Source of the DNA: Rutstroemia sp. NJR-2017a BVV2
Taxonomy: Eukaryota > Ascomycota > Leotiomycetes > Helotiales > Rutstroemiaceae
Direction of reading: 5' to 3'
Length of the DNA stretch: 64,000 nucleotides
NCBI GenBank assembly: GCA_002946415.1
Contig: NJPS01000042.1
Location: 310,001 to 374,000, forward strand
The notes beneath the pieces are model-generated. The model saw nothing but the letters and a program-made list of their open reading frames with translations, was not told the origin of the DNA and made no database searches. Positions within the stretch are counted from its first letter, which is position 1; the number at the start of each line of letters is the position of its first letter. Below are positions 32,444 to 46,137 of this stretch, piece by piece. The position numbers were made by a program, and so were the translations under genes.

Positions 32444-34074
32444 TGGATAGAAGGTGCTATGGCTTCGGCACACAATACTATGTCCTAGTATCGGCTTCCA
32501 CGTCATACTAGTTGGGCGAGACGTAACATTTATACCTCAAATTGCGCAAGTTTTTTCTCCCAGAAAGAGGCATGTTATTAGCAAAACCGGGCTGATTTTT
32601 ACCCGACTTGGTTAGCATCTCTGGTATCACAACTACTGGGGAATTTCATGGAAGTTCTACTTGTCCTCATACTGCGAGGTTGGCCGATCATGTATAACTA
32701 TTCAGAACAAGCCATTTCAACCTCTATTGCATCGCCATGACTGCCTACAAATGTGATTACGTATAGCGCAATGTTTTCGCAAAGCTCGAGATCATTCTTC
32801 GTTTCATATCTATCATTCATCTTGCCCTACTTCGAAAGAGATCCCTGAGAATTGAGGTACTAGTGACCGCGACGGCTAGATTGGTAAGGAGATGAGGAGG
32901 TTAGTAGTGAATATAATTGGTGTGTGGGGGATACTATATATTCGAATAAAATGATGCTTTTGGACTCTCTTCTCTTTTTGGTTGTTGTAGTACAGTTCTG
33001 TTCTCTAGGTAAATATCAACTTGTGTATGAAGGGAAGGGACCTCGTTACCCCTTCTCGCCTATACCAATAGTTATATCTCGTATCTGTAAATATAATGGA
33101 TGTAATATTTTTGAGCCCTGCTCTCCATCTGTTTATATAATCGTTTGTAGCTTCCTGTTTCCTGGTTTCTGTTCTCTATCGATGTGTTTGCTTTTCTTCT
33201 TCTACTTTCTATTCAAAACTTTCCTACTCCCTCTCTTACTTGATCAACAGCAATACTCAAGTGTCAAACAAAAGAAGTATAGCAATTCCACAATATATTT
33301 TCTCATTATTATTGCCAAAAACTCTCGCACTTTCGAACTCTGGTACCTCTTATCCAGCCTGTCTACTTCTCCCGTATATATATAATTCCCTTCCCGTTTC
33401 CCTCTTCTCTTCCCCTCCTTACATCAGACCCTTCTTGTATCAGTCCATCCTTGCATATATCTAGCTTTACTTTCAACACCTTGTTCCCTGCTCTCTTCCT
33501 TTCTCCTCTCCTCCCCTCTTCTCTGCCTCCCACCTCTCAACTCCTCCCCCTCCCCCCAAACCTCAAAAATTCAAAGCACACCAACCCCATTCCATTCCAG
33601 ACCAATCAATCAATCAATCAATCAATTCATTTCATTCCATTCCACCCCACCAAACTTTTCTACCAAATTATATATATCTATCTCAAAAAAAGAAACCCCC
33701 CATTGTGGTGTCACTGTACTGTACTGTACTGGTATCTTATCCCATTCCCATTCCCATTCCGAACATAAAACCCGTCCATCCGATCCCAAACCAAACCGCC
33801 TGCCTATTCCTCTTTCCCTTGATTTGGATTCCCAATCCCCAGAAATGAAATGAAATGAATAAAGAGGAAAGCTATTCGAAAGAGAGATAAAATACACACA
33901 GCAGAAAGAAGAACGGTAATGGTAGGCACAGTGACTACCTCATTCATTCATCATCTTACAAACACACACACACCTACACGAACCTTCCCTTCATATTATA
34001 TTTCTCCTTCTCCTTTTACCCCCGCCCCCCATACGCCCTCGTCCTCCCCTTCCACTCCCTCTCTACCCCTCAAC
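32444..34074. other. intergenic with simple repeats
   Basis: No gene seen. Contains (AATC)n at 33603-33627, a TGTAC repeat at 33713-33731 and a CT-rich block around 33400-33560. Convergent 3' ends of the GST-like gene and the large minus-strand gene. Confidence 0.55.
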
Positions 34075-37000
34075 TCAATCATCCAACCTAAACATCTTCC
34101 TCAACGCCTGAAACTTCTTCTTCTTCCTCGGACTCCCCACCGAGCTGCCTCCTCCCCCTGCATCCCCATCCTCCAACCCCGTACTCGTAGCCGAAAACTT
34201 TCTCGCCCCCACATGATTACCATTACCATTACCATTAATACCATTAATCGCATCCTTCTCCCCCTCCCCATCAGTCAACCCCTCCCCCCCTCCCCCCTCC
34301 TCGAACCCCTTCTCACCCTCTTTCTCCGCACTCGCATCCATCCCCGTGCCCCCGCCCGGCAACGGCCACGCCCCACTATTCCTCCTAACCACCGCCGCCG
34401 GCACATTCCTCTTCACCAACTTCGGTGACATGGGTCTCACCCCCGCATTCCCATTCAACCCCTTGATAACCGCCAGATCCGACTTGCTCCTCTCCAGAGG
34501 CGTATCTCTCCTCGCCGGACTCTCCGCGACCGATTTCCTAACTTTCGTATTCGGATCGGGCTTCTTGCGGAAAATAGATAGTAAGCTTCCGCGTCTGGTT
34601 TGCTGGGGTCGCGATGCTGCTGCTGCTGCGGTGGCGGTGCTGATGGTGCCTTGAGTATTCATCATACCCCTGCCAGAACCAGAGCGTTGAAGTGTACCAG
34701 ATGCGAGAGCATTACCTTGAGAGCTGGGTCTTGCGCCGTTTTGTTGTTGAGTCTTTTTGAGACTGCGTGCTGTGGGTGGACGGTCATCGTCGCTGTCGGG
34801 GAGATCGGAAGAATCGCCATCTTGGTAGCCGGCGGGGCGAGGGATGCTGCGAAGGGGGGCGCCGCGATTTGAGGGAGGTCTTGCGAGCACTGGAGAGGGC
34901 TCGTCTTCGTCACTCGAGTCGGCAAAGCGGCTTCTGAAAGCGTGGCGGGGCTCTTCTTCGTCGCTGGAGTCAGCGAATCTACTGCTGCGAGATGGCGCGG
35001 GTTTCTTAGTCTCGGCTGGTCGGGCGGAGGAACTTCTGCCAAAACCAGGGAGTCGAATGGGAGATTTAGCTCGGGAACTAAGGTCGGCGGAATTTCGCAT
35101 GGAGCTGCGCATTGAAGTACGCATGGTAACTTGCATAGCCCCACCAGGTGATGGTGAACGTAAACTGCGACGACCTGATTGGATAGGAGACTGTTGGCGA
35201 CCCCCGATAGATGACTCGTTTCCACCCCGCATTGAACGTCTTAAACTAATTCCTTCCGATGCCGGTCTCGAACGTTTGAAGCTAGTATCACTATCTCCTG
35301 ACCCTCTTCGTCGAAGAGGAGGAGAAAGCGACGCAACACTTGTTCTTCTCGCAGTAGCTGGCAATGCGCCAGCGGAACCTCTAGCTGTCATTTGTTGAAG
35401 GTGAGTATTCACAGCTTGAGGATTGGCTCTGATATCTTCCGCAGGAAGTGAAGCAGATCCTCGTCTCTTCTCAACTGCACCATTTGATTGTACCGTGTCA
35501 TTTCGAGGTCCGTTCCGCACTGCTCCATTTCCTCTCATTGATTTCCTCATCTGAAAATCAGTTGATGCGTGAGGTGGTTCGGCGCGCATAGACGATCGCA
35601 TAGTAGGGACGTGACCATTGGGGCCTGCTTTAGCACCCGGCTCAATCATGTAGGTTCTCTTGGTAACAGGCTGTGCTGGCGTAGTGGGAGATTCAGTCGG
35701 TACTACAACCTTGACTACCTTCTTTTTCTTTTTGGGCTTCTGTACAGGTGCTACCTCCTCTTCTGATTCGGCATCAGCGTCTGCATATCTCTGAGCTTCC
35801 TGTTCCAATTGTCGTTTTCTCTCGTCAGGTAGACCCTTCCAATATTGCTGAGCCTTGTCCCATCCTTCTTCGGCATCAGGCTCGCTTGATTTTCTCTGTA
35901 GTTGACTTCGCATGTAAGCTCTTTCCTTTGTCGCTCTAGATGTAGGGCTCTCCGGAACACCAGGCACAATACCAAAAGCCGATCCATTGGGCGTAGAGTC
36001 GATGGCGGGGCTTTCTACCACAGCGTCCAAGGACATGAATCCGTCGGCGCCTTCAGTTTCAGCTGATTTCTCTGCCGTTAGATCTTCAGCGGCATCGCTA
36101 TAAATACTTTCACTCTCGGATTCTTCCGTCTCTTCTAGGATTGGTTCAGGGAGCGGTGAAGCCTCCCGCTCACGGTTCTCTGTTTCTTCAGGAAGCTGTG
36201 TGACAGGGGCAGTCCCTACAGCACTGCTTATGCCGTGAGTAGGGTTCGTAGTAGTAGATGGCGATGTCTCATCTTGTGACTGTTCCGCTGAATTGGAATT
36301 GGAACTTCCTGCAAAAGGAAAACTACCCGGCATTCCTGGCCACTCTTCTTTAGCTTTTGTGCTATCCAGAGTGGGGGTGGGTTGTTGTATAGCGATTTCG
36401 GGAATATCGCCAATCGTCTGGTCATCATCAGATTCTTCCTCCACAAGCTCGTATCTCGCATCAGTGTCGTGGCTCGTAGCAATGCCAATATTATGGTCTT
36501 CATCCACACTGTAAATAGTACTGACATCTGAGACTTCGCCAGTGCCCTCTACTGTCGTAACCTCGGGAGGTAATGGCTCGCGAGACTTAGAGATATTGGC
36601 GGCATTCTTAGAAGTTGCATCTTGGACTAAAACCGCTCCCGTAACATGATCATGCGATTGCCCTAATGGGAACTCCATGGCTTCACCTGTCGGAGTTGTG
36701 AAAATAGATGGCGATGATGGCGATGTCGGTGAAGGTATGGAGACGACTGGCTGGGTTGACTGAACTTGTTCGAGTGGTCTTACTAAAGGTCTCTCTTCTA
36801 CCTCACGCGACGCCTTTTTCTCCCTAACACTTCCAAATGATGGAAGCGCCGGTCGTGGTTTCATCACTTCGTCATCGTTATCGTCCATGACTGAGGTATC
36901 CTTCTTCTTCCCTCGACCCATGCTAAACCACCCACGCCTCGAAGTCTGTGGGCTTGGGATCACCGGCGAATCGGTAACGATCGGCACAGACTGACCAAGA

Positions 37001-38994
37001 ACAACGTTGCTTGCCTCATCGAAACTGACCCTATTACCCTTCTTTTTCGGTTGTTCATCAGCGACAGAAGAGGAGTCATTGGATACCATGCTAGCTCGTG
37101 GCGAGTGTCCATCGATAGGTGATGGGCCTCGTGGGGAGTTCGATGACACAGAAGAATGCTTTAGGGCAGATTTCCTGGGCGATATCGATCGCGGGGGCGG
37201 CTGATGTCTCACTACTAGGGTCTCTGGAGTTGCAACAAAATGTGCTGTCCGCGTAGGGCTCACTGACTGTACACGGCCGCCACGCGCGCTTGCTCCTACT
37301 GGGAGAGACATTCCAGTCAAAACAGGGTCAGGAGTCGTCATTGGAGCAGGCTGGCTTGCAGATCTGGTATGTTGCCGTGATTTCGCAAATGCCGCTGAAG
37401 CTTGTGCTTGACCATGACCTCTACCTGCTGATGACCGAGGAAGCGGTGTCGGTGATGGGGAAATGGTCCGCCCAACTTCATTCTGACTTTGAAAGTTGTC
37501 CTCCCCAGGCTTCAAACGCAATGGTGAATCATCCTCTTCTTCCTCCCTTTCTCTATCTTCACGAACGACTGATGGTTTCTTTGCCAGTAATGCGCCGGCT
37601 CGCGTATGGAAGGAGTATGATTGAATTGAAGCATCACTATCGTCAGAAGAATTCGGTCGAAGTGAGGCTTGATCGCTATCATCATCATTGATGACTACCC
37701 GCTTTTTCTTCTTCTTCGGTATTATAGGGGAGGGTGCTAAGGTAGAAGTTTGCTGGGGCGTTGTGGATGTCACAACAGGCTTTACTTCTGTTTCAACCCT
37801 AGGTACAGCTCGGGCTGGTGAGGGGCTTGCGGCAATGGTGGATTGCGATTGTGGTCTCTTTGGTGACTTTGGTGATACTGGTTGAGGTGCGGGTTGTAAT
37901 TTCGATGCTGTTGTCATTGTATCTACGGCCGTCCCTTTCAGTCTGCCACCAACCGTTCCATCCGCCAGATGTGTACCTTCTGCTTGTTTTGTCGCAATTC
38001 TCTTTTTCTTCTTCACTGGCGCATTAGCGGCATCATTGAGCCCCTGTTCAATGGCCAGTATCTCTGCGAGTGGCAGAAAACTTCTTGTATTAGGATCATA
38101 TACCAAATTTTGATTGTTTGGGGATACGATTCTTGGATTTGCCCTTGATGATTCGGGAAGTGTTAGCTGCCTTTGTCCATTAGGTGACATTGGCCTTGTA
38201 CTCGTGGGCAAAGAGAAATTAACGGACCCTCTACTTTCCGATCGCGCTGCACCACCTGGCTCTGACGTGCCAGACGAGCTTGATGTCCCCGGTCTTCGAA
38301 CCGATACAGGAGATGACGACTTTGGTTCGACGCTTGATCCTCTGCCGCCGGTCCTGAAGGGAGGTGGTGAAGCAATCCTAAGTCCCGGGGAGTCCATACT
38401 CGCAGCTCTACGCGAAGATTTTGCGGGAACCGCGGGTGCGCCTATATTTTTCGGAATAGCAGGAACTGGTGGCGCATCAATGGCACTTGGAACTGGTGAA
38501 GAGCGAGATGGCGATTGTTCCCGAAAAGTTCGTTCAGTCATCGAGCCGGAACTTCCGCGTCGTACAAGTGCAGCTGCTGGTGGGCTACGTACAGAGCCAG
38601 CGACGGAACTTCCAGCAGATGAGGTTGATCCGTTTCGTCTCATGGTCCTTTTTGTCTGGACATCTGCCACAGATGTGGGTGTTGTTGGCCTGGATCGTAA
38701 TGCAGCAGCGGCTGCGGCAGAAGATAAGGAAGCATTCGAGGAGCGATGGGATAGAAAAGCCGAAGCGGCGGCGGTCGCAGCAGCAGCGCTCACATTGGAC
38801 GAATTTAATGGCTGCGAAAAGAAAACCTGTTAGCATGATGTAGCGAATGTGGCTGTATGTGCCTCCAGGGTATCTGTTTTAAACGGCGATTAATGCGACA
38901 AGACTGTCGCGCAACATGAAATTGGAAGGACGATGGGATGGAATTGATAGCCTACCGGGTTCGAAATCGCTCTCCTCCTTTTACTTCCAAACAT
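34075..38994 (-). CDS. large low-complexity Ser/Pro-rich basic protein
   Basis: I do not recognise a named family, though its sequence looks like a conserved Pezizomycotina protein. Exon 1 38994-38956 encodes MFGSKRRRAISNP; intron 38812-38955 (GTAGGC...CATGCTAACAG...TTCGCAG); exon 2 38811-34075. About 1591 aa. The obvious long frame starts at a GTG (38793), so the true start is on the small upstream exon. It is mostly disordered: an Ala-rich N-terminus (SAAAATAAASAF), many SP and RRxS sites, several Lys clusters (KKKKRIATK, KKKKKRVVIND, KPKKKKKVVKVV), repeated RxSMR motifs (TMRSSMR, MRKSMRG, LRRSMRG), twin SSRFADSSDEEEP repeats, and a basic C-terminus RKKKKFQALRKMFRLDD that could bind membrane or nucleic acid. 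Phospho-regulation at cortex or septum is a guess. Confidence 0.8.
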
Positions 38995-40816
38995 ATTGAT
39001 GATAAAGGCAGGACTGCCCTTTGGTGTTTCTGCCAACTATGGGCTCGACGTTGATGCTATCGCATTGAGAAATAAGGTAAGAATTGAAATTAAAGGCTTC
39101 GCTGCTTGCACAGCTAGTTCTAAAGGAAGGTAATATGACGATAGAGGTAACGCGACGGAATGGGCGAAGACTTCTGGGAATAGGCGAGAGTTCTTGGATA
39201 TGTGCCGGGGTCGATTGGTTTTTTTGGGCAATGTTTGGCTGAATCCGTTCGTGGTCTGTGGCTGGTGATGCTGTATGCAGAAAACTGTGGGCTTTTGGGC
39301 GTCGATCCTGATCTTCAAGGATGGAGAACTTTTCTGGGTATTATGGGTATTCTGGGTATTTTGAGGATAGAAATGAAAGAAATGGAGACTGAGATGCGGA
39401 GAGGGAGCGATTGAGAGGGAGAGGGAGAGCGAGAGGGAGATGGATGTATGGATGTATTAAGAGGGTGACGGAGAATGAAGTGGAAGCTTTGAGGTCTATG
39501 TGAATATTGTTTGAAACTTGGAAGCGAATATGAATGGATACCAGCGGTGGGTGGAGGGACAAAGTCAATGGATGAATGGATTGTCCTATCTCTGCAAAGC
39601 TGTCTCCTCCATGCTGGGACTGTAGCTTCCTATACTTTTCTTCCAAGATCCGCGCGAAAAGTTTGTGTAATGTCATGTCATGATATAACTTATCACGATC
39701 TGCACCAAAGACGGGTGTTGGTGGGATCATGGGTGATTAAAGCGCATTAGACCGCATTCATTCATCACTCATTCATGATTCATTGGTCTTCCCATCTTAA
39801 AGAACAGCTGCCTCACGTCTTTGTAGATTCTGCACACAGAATTGTCATCTAATAACTTCGATGTACCTGGTATGCATGATGGCAAGTGCAGTAATTGGTC
39901 TCGATTTTGCTGTGGTTGGGTTACTTGGGTATGGTTTGTCCGGGAGTAAGGTTCTGGAAGCCCATGGCTCATGCGCAGAAGGGGTCTTGGAAGGAAGAAT
40001 AACAGCTTGGCATGCTCTGCTCAGACAGTACCCCTAAGCTTAAGGTGTCGTTGAAACCATAGGGTCTCCTCTTCCACGGTCCCAGAATGCCTCCTCTTTA
40101 CTTGAAACACATTTCAACGCAGTACTGGTGGTAGTGGTGCCGACCCATTGCTGGCACCGAGCACAAGAAACTGTGTCTGCTATCTAGAGGATCGAGTGAG
40201 GATGCGATGCGCTTTGGTCATCAAATCAGTACAAGCCACACTTTGGATGCCGCGGTATGACGTACATTAACTTCACTAGCTTCGGTGGCCCCTTACTCGC
40301 TGATTTTATTTGCATCTTACTATTAAGGTTAAGTTAAGCAACTTTTTCGTAATTTCTATCACAGCGCCAATCAATGCTTCAAACACTTCCATAATTGTCA
40401 ACGGATAGAACGCTTTTCGTTAAGGGTGGTGTGCAATCGCTTCTTCTCTATTACAATGTCATTGGAAGTCAATGAGGTGAGGTGAGTGAGGTGAGCTGAG
40501 GTCCCGACTAGCATCAAATAAGTGTGGCCTACCATATGAGGAACATGCATGTACTAGCTAGCTACTGCACTTGATCTCTTCGGATATGATTGGTTGAACT
40601 GCATATGCTTTCTAGCCAATGCTTGCCGATTCGTATTTCGTATCTCCGCATCTTACTGCATTACAAGTCTGGAATCCTGTAATCCGAGTATATCCTAAGT
40701 CCGACTACTTGATTTGAGGAGACTGAAAAGAACAACCTGAAGACGAGGAGCTTTCTTCACGACGTTGTGACTTCAGTTACATTTACGCATACAATATTTG
40801 ATTCGTGACCATCAAA
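38995..40816. other. intergenic, divergent promoters
   Basis: Lies between the large minus-strand gene and the epoxide hydrolase gene. Frames of 70-129 codons at 39202-39730 overlap GA-rich simple sequence (39415-39445) and are not credible. No other feature recognised. Confidence 0.55.
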
Positions 40817-42043
40817 ATGGCTGAGAACTATCCTCCCCTACCTCTACCGTCAGGAATCACTGAATCCTACCTACAGTCTCACGACCTAAAGTATCATATC
40901 CTCAGTGCCGGTAATCCCAAACATCCACTTATTCTATGCCTTCATGGCTTTCCTGAACTTGCCTACTCATGGCGCAAAATCATGCCTGCCATTGCAGCCG
41001 AAGGCTATCACGTCATAGCATATGATCAGCGAGGTTATGGTCGAACCACCGGCTGGGACACTCGAGGTTTCTCTGCCGTCGATCTGAATACCTTCACATT
41101 CACCAAGCTTATTCGGGATGCTGTCATCTTGGTATATGCTCTTGGGTATCACGAAGTCGCATGTGTGATCGGACACGACTTTGGTGCAGTCGGCGCGAGT
41201 ATGTGTGGTTTGATGCGACCTGACTTATTTAAATCGTATACATCTATCTAGCTCGACCTTCAATGTCGATCACACTTCTAACTTCAATGTAGGGTAGTCA
41301 CAATGTCGCACCCGTTCAAAGGTGCCCCTGTTCTTCCGTCAAAAGCGACGAACCCTCACCCGCCATCCGCTCAAAAGGATATCCATGAAGCACTGGCATG
41401 TCTTCCAGAACCGCGCAAGCATTACAAGTGGTATTATTCGACTGCTTCAGCCGCCTCTGACATGATCAATCCTCGATCAAATCTGCATGAATTTTTAAGA
41501 GGCTACTTCCATCTAAAGTCCGCGGACTGGGATGGTAATAAACCACACTCACTGGAGGAATGGTCTGCTTCCGAGCTACAGAAGCTTCCTTACTACTACG
41601 TGATGCCTCTCAAATCTTCTATGCCAGAGGCTGTGGCAATAGACATGAAGTCAGAAGACTTATCTAAAGTTAGAGAACTGGGATCAAGGTGGCTGACTGA
41701 CGAGGACCTGGACGTATATGTCAAAGAATTCGAAAGAAACGGGTTTCAAGGAGCGCTGAACTGGTACCGTGTATCTACCGATCCTGGGTTGCTGAAGGAT
41801 GTGGAGCTATTTGCGGGGAGAAAGCTCGACATTCCATATCTATTTATAAGTGGAAAGCAAGATTGGGGGACTTATCAAGAGCCGGGAGTGGTTGACAAAC
41901 AGAAAGAAGTTTGTACTAAGTTCAAGGGTACAGAATTGATTGATGGGGCAGGCCACTGGGTACAGCAAGAACAGCCGGAGAAAGTGGTTGAGATTGTCTT
42001 GAAGTTCTTGAAAGATGTCAATACGGAGCGTATATCGTATTGA
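40817..42043 (+). CDS. epoxide hydrolase-like alpha/beta hydrolase
   Basis: Hydrolyses epoxides to diols, or a related reaction. Exons 40817-41235 and 41293-42043, intron 41236-41292 (GTATAC...CAATGTAG) joining FKS to VVTMSHPFKG; 389 aa. Start at the ATG after ACCATCAAA; the frame opens upstream only with a GTG. Motifs: oxyanion-hole HGFPELAYSWR, DQRGYGRT, nucleophile Asp in IGHDFGAVGA (GxDxG, typical of epoxide hydrolases rather than Ser esterases), Asp in GKQDWGT, and catalytic His in GAGHWVQQEQP. Lid tyrosines are likely in KWYYSTAS and NWYRVS. Complete and intact. Cellular substrate not inferable from neighbours. Confidence 0.94.
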
Positions 42044-43469
42044 TGTGCTTTACACGGACTGGCCATTATCTGCTTCACATGTAATGAATTTCAATATATC
42101 TGTGTTCGAGTTTCAGAGCTCAATTGATTTCTATTTCTCTAGCTAATGTCCACAAAGTGAGCTCACAAACGGGAATATCGGCCGCTCCGCCGCAGTCTAT
42201 AATTTTGACATACGCTTCTTTCATAAATCTCCGATTCTAGTATCGAGTATAGAAACTCCGACGCGCAGAAGTATTGGGACCATGATAATATAACAAGGCT
42301 ACCAACATATGAGATCTTCCATCTTCAGACCTCGCTTAGAAAGGGGGTCCACCAAACGTTACCATGAAGATATGATACTGCGTATACCACTGCATCGTTT
42401 AAACAATTTCCGGGTGTAGCATTAGATGAGTCTCTGAAATCGAGAAACTCGCCCTCCATTATCATTGATCTCGAAATGTAGTACTACTCATTCACTCGTC
42501 ATCGTTGTCACTCACACAGTTATCACTGGAAGAGCAGGAATTTCGTTTTGGTAAAAGCTATGACGTTTCTCTATCTATTGCCTCACGACTTCTCGTATGC
42601 ACCACTCAGAGCGTTTCTTACGGCGAATAAAATGGATAGCAGATAAAGAAGCCGGGGTTGACGGGGTGTCAGTGAAATGTCTGAACTCTGATATTAATCA
42701 GCAGACTGCAGGTTAGTGCGTGCATATATACATCTGTCGAGAAGCCGATATCGAAAACCGAGGATAGGATGTTGAACACTTTGTTATAACTGTAATAAGT
42801 GTTATCCCATGAGTGTACCGTGGTATACTGTATCATAGGTCCAGATGGCCTGCTTTAAAGGACAATTTATGCATGTGATGCGGATGCGTGAAACCGATCT
42901 ACCTGGATACTCAGACAGAAGATAGCCATCTCTATTGTTTGAATAACTTTGGAAAGAAGAGATGGAGGTGATAGACCGATAGACACCGACTATAAATAAA
43001 TGTACCGCAGAAAGAATCCACCTTGTTGGGTACCTGCAGCCATACAAAAAGAAACTCGTAAACTCTTCCATCCAACTTCGACAGTGATAATTGAAGGATT
43101 TCGTTTCGAAACTAAAGAAGAGAAATGTTTCAGCTGATCCGAAAGCTTTAGCGATCTACTCGACCTGCCCTATAGCGTTACAGAGCGCGGAAAGCACCGC
43201 TAGCTAGCACTGACCACCTACGACATCTCATTGCTCCACGACTCCACAATCATAATCATTCACATCTCACAACCGAACAACCTCTCACCTCCAGGTGGAC
43301 GACTCAACTCGACACCTCTCAATTTCCGAATTCGAGTACACAATTGTCTATAATAATTAATATCTTCCACATATCGAACATCTTATCCCATTGCATATCC
43401 ATTTTCTATCCAATTTACACACACCAGCACCCCCAAAAAAGCTCCGCCAAAACTTCTCGTTCCTCCACC
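42044..43469. other. intergenic
   Basis: No gene seen over 1.4 kb. The part 43340-43469 is the leader of the next gene. Confidence 0.6.
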
Positions 43470-44168
43470 ATGTCGGCCACGACATTCCCCGCTTTCCTCA
43501 ACCTGCCCTCCGAACTCCGTCTCAAAATATGGACGTACCTCCTCCCGGGGCCACGCATCCTCCCCATCCGATTTTCCCGCACGACGAAATCCTACATCAC
43601 GCCCAGCGCACCGCCCGCGCTGCTGTCCATCTCCTCTGAAACCCGCAGTCTGTTCCTCGCGCACTACACGCTCCTGCAACTAAACCCCAACTACGATTCC
43701 ACCATTTATATCGATTTTGCGCTCGATACGCTGTTCTTCGAGCACGAGGATTGCTCGCCGGGCGGCGATCTCGCGGCGGATTTACGCATCTGCGAGTTTC
43801 GGGATCGCATTGAGCGCGTGGCTATCGATGCTCATTTGTGGGAGATTCTGAGGCTGTTTAGATATGATGCGTTGTCGGAGATTCGCTGTTTGACGGGGCT
43901 GAAAAATGTGGCGTTGGTGTTGAGGAGGGGGGATGATGATGCGGATGAGGGGTTGGGGTTTTTTACCGGGAATGAAATTAGGTTTGAGAGGTGTTTGCCG
44001 AGTCAGGAACGCTTGAGAAGGATGTTTTTCGAGGGGCCTGGGACCGTGGAGCAGGAGATTAGTCAGTGTAGGTGGTATGTTTCGACGGTGAAGTGGGAGT
44101 TGGATCATGGGTCCGGGTTCGAGTGGAAGAATGGAGAGCCGCCTGCGGTGCAGATGTGGTTGAGGTGA
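43470..44168 (+). CDS. 2EXR-domain protein
   Basis: Single exon, 232 aa. The N-terminus TTFPAFLNLPSELRLKIWTY followed by LLPGPRI is the 2EXR signature (FxxFxxLPxELRxxIWxxxLPGPR), a large family expanded in Pezizomycotina whose biochemical role is unknown. A later part, DTLFFEHEDCSPGGDLA, GLKNVALVL and the ending MWLR fit the family's usual pattern. The frame extends upstream to 43344, but the ATG at 43470 is the one just before the domain (CCACCATGTC, good context). First half GC-rich, second half rich in GGxG codons. Confidence 0.88.
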   Translation: MSATTFPAFLNLPSELRLKIWTYLLPGPRILPIRFSRTTKSYITPSAPPALLSISSETRSLFLAHYTLLQLNPNYDSTIYIDFALDTLFFEHEDCSPGGDLAADLRICEFRDRIERVAIDAHLWEILRLFRYDALSEIRCLTGLKNVALVLRRGDDDADEGLGFFTGNEIRFERCLPSQERLRRMFFEGPGTVEQEISQCRWYVSTVKWELDHGSGFEWKNGEPPAVQMWLR

Positions 44169-46137
44169 GATAGTGGAAGGGTGTAATTATCTTCAATTGG
44201 GTATAATACTCGGTGCAGCTCGAAATATGCGGCTCTAATTGACGCCGGGTAAGACTATCACTTCATTCTGGCTTTGGTGTTCAGACAATTGACGGAAAGT
44301 TCTCTGCAACAAAGGTTCTGCGCCTCATTCATCCGAACCACAGCGTTCTTCTCAACTTGTCGACTCGGTAGAACCGCCTGGCATCAATACCAAGCAAGAT
44401 CATGATGGAGGCGGGAAGAAGAAGAGATGACCAAGTGGTAGAGCTTTACCACACACTCTCTCGATCCGGAAGGTGTCGAAGGAAGTTCTCGTATTTGCCC
44501 TTCCGCCTCTGAATAGAATGGAGACCACAATAACATCACCACCGAGTAAAGAACCAGACTTGTTCTAAATGGATGGAGACGTTCGGTATGGCCGACGATG
44601 AAATTCCTTCAGAGGTACAATTTGGGGCTAGGGGTTTTGGGTGAACACTAGTTGATTGAGCGAGTGGAATCAGGTAAGCTACCTCGATCCTTAGGGTATG
44701 ATGAACGGGGTTCTGACTTGTGTTTAGTGAACGACAACTAGACCGTAGTTAGAAATCTATTATGGAGGACGAAGATATTCCTATGTCGAGGCTGATCTGA
44801 TCAAGAAGGTGCTTCACTGTTGATACCATGTACGCCTTCTCCATAAAAGTTGAGAAACAATTTCTCTCGTCGCATCTCGCTCTGGAAGATACTGCAGGCT
44901 TGTGCACATTATTCGTATGCTTGAGGGTTGGGTAGCCGTCGTTTGTGCTGGCGGCGGACAGGCAAAGATATTGTTACCTCCTGGCTCACGGCAAAACGGG
45001 TATCATCCCGGGGAACAAAGTAGTACCAACTACTCAAAGGCAACAAAGGCGGGGTTGCTTGCCTACTTGAGTAGTTATGTGGTCAATCCCCAGACGTCCC
45101 ATCTGTATCGATCGGTACGCAAAACTTGGCCAGTCATCCTTAGATCACGTACAACCCGTCAAACATAGTCACGTGGTAGTATGGAAACTTGCTCAATTCG
45201 AAGACCATCATCATCCTATCTGTGGTTTCTATCGAATCGGCATTATTTATTATTCTCTTCTACACATCTATATCCTCTCATCCTAGTCATTATCTACGTC
45301 AATTCATCTCATTGCTTTTCATCTCATCTTTTCTTACCCTGTGCTGTGTTGTGTCATCTCATCTCACACATCGTCGTCTCGCATCCAACCCATGCCCCTG
45401 TCCTCACGTCTCACCAACAGCCACAACAATGGAAACAGTATTTCCTAATCCGCCCTAGCGCCCGCGATTTGTAACCCCCCGATTCCCCTGTCCTGTCCAT
45501 GGTCGGAGAATTATTTCATTCGTCTCGTCTTTACGAAGTGTTTAAGGTTAGGTCTTTGGAATCAAAAAGCTTAACTTAATGTAAACGAGATGTATACATG
45601 CGCTTCTTTGGAATCATGAGGCACGGTTCGACTGGTGTCTCTGTTCTCGTACGGGGGAAGTGCCGGGTTGGAGTTCATCGGCGGGGGTGCGCTTACTCTT
45701 CGCTGCGGGTCTTTGATTGCGGTTTGTGATGATGCTGCGAGAACTGACGAATGGAGGATGGGAAGTGCGGAGTTTGAGGTGGGTTTGGGAGAGGGGATTG
45801 GGTTTTTTGTGTTGGGTTTGGGATGGGATTAGATGGAATGAGATGAAATCGGGCAGGTGAGGTGAGTTGTTGTGAGGATATATAAGGAAGAAGTGAATTG
45901 CTTCTTGGAATTGGATCGTTAATTAATCGGTCTATTTATCAATCAGTCAGTCAATAATCAGGTTTTGGGATCGCAGTTGAGTCTCTTCCAATACCTTTTC
46001 TTGTCATTGCTCGATTCTACCTCTATCTCTATTTAAGAGGAACGTACCTTCTATTTCGTTTGGAATCCATTCTCCTCTACTAGCTGTCAGCTACCTCCAC
46101 AATCAACTACCTAAGATCCTACAAGCCAGCCACCACA
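44169..46137. other. intergenic
   Basis: Nearly 2 kb without a supported gene. Overlapping plus-strand frames at 45077-45474 have no domain. The region just before 46138 is the promoter of a secreted protein gene. Confidence 0.55.

Noticed and set aside
33919..34428. 169-aa Pro/Ser/Thr-rich plus-strand frame
   Set aside because: Overlaps the 3' end of the large minus-strand gene and C-rich flank; composition artefact.
38114..38833. 239-aa plus-strand frame
   Set aside because: Antisense shadow of the large Ser-rich gene on the minus strand.
45077..45474. Cluster of 69-97 aa plus-strand frames
   Set aside because: Mutually overlapping in different frames, no domain, no codon bias.
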